Source: Lepus europaeus (taxonomy: Eukaryota; Chordata; Mammalia; Lagomorpha; Leporidae). Taken from it: a stretch of 64,000 nt of DNA. The notes under the pieces were generated by a model. The model saw only the letters and a program-made list of their open reading frames with translations. It made no database searches and was not told the origin of the DNA. The stretch's first letter is position 1. Each line of letters starts with the position of its first letter. A program made the translations under genes and the position numbers. This document shows positions 63,656 through 64,000 of the stretch, one piece after another. The stretch lies in assembly GCF_033115175.1 (NCBI RefSeq), contig NC_084828.1, positions 96,349,388 to 96,413,387 on the forward strand. The letters run 5' to 3'.

Positions 63656-64000
63656 TAAAGGACTCTTACTGCACTCCTGGAAATCTACATCCACATTCAT
63701 CCCTCTTTATTTATTGCGCTGCCTGAACTCACCACCAAGTCCTGGTCCCGAGCCTTCATTTGAAACACCCATGCTGGTGTCCACTGTCCCCTTCAGCTCC
63801 TCCCGGATGTGCACTCATTTCCTCACCCACCCAGCTCTCAGCTCCTCCATCTCTTCTGCCTCCTCCTTCCTCTCAGCCTGAGAGCTTGCCCAACTGTCTT
63901 GCCCCCTTAATTTTGTTCCTACATCTCCCATTAGCATCTATCTCCTGCCATCACCATGCAGTTTAAGCTACTTCAGTAAGTCAGATTCCCAACCATCTCC
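63656..64000. other. Window end, nothing recognised
   Basis: C/T-rich sequence without recognisable gene. In mammals KNG1 would follow further downstream but no exon is seen here. Confidence 0.4.

Overview
The window is lagomorph nuclear DNA, almost certainly European rabbit (Oryctolagus cuniculus). About forty copies or fragments of the rabbit tRNA-derived C-repeat (CSINE) are present, with rabbit-type L1 elements, and three liver-secreted members of the cystatin superfamily lie in the mammalian order AHSG > FETUB > HRG, all on the + strand.

Layout. 1-830: last exon and 3' UTR of AHSG (fetuin-A). 830-17157: intergenic DNA full of CSINEs (three cases of one SINE inside another), MIR relics, an old MaLR-like repeat and a probable solo LTR; a CpG-rich patch with CRE, GC-box and E-box motifs lies at 4.03-4.52 kb. 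17158-39320: complete FETUB (fetuin-B), seven coding exons, 384 aa, first intron with a GC donor. Its 15-kb intron 5 holds a near full-length antisense L1 that itself contains a second antisense L1 and two SINEs, then an old L1 broken by a Tigger-like DNA transposon. 39321-49227: intergenic DNA with a 5'-truncated sense L1, an old L1 carrying a SINE and a probable solo LTR, and more CSINEs. 49228-60409: complete HRG (histidine-rich glycoprotein), seven coding exons, 553 aa, last exon with 19 tandem His/Pro/Gly pentapeptides. 60410-64000: intergenic DNA with a hAT-like relic, a CSINE whose tail has become an (AAG)n microsatellite, and an older CSINE.

The three genes form a tandem family. FETUB and HRG share the intron phase order 0-0-1-0-0-0, and the AHSG exon seen here also opens at a codon boundary. 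All products are secreted plasma proteins: fetuin-A restrains mineral precipitation, fetuin-B inhibits the egg protease ovastacin, and HRG is a zinc-, heparin- and plasminogen-binding adaptor. No RNA gene, CRISPR array or operon is present. I found no evidence of a wholly new biological system. The most notable items are the HRG repeat and its cysteine layout, the FETUB GC-AG intron, the AHSG hexapeptide repeat and the layered retroelement insertions. Repeat family names come from recalled consensus sequences, not from a search.
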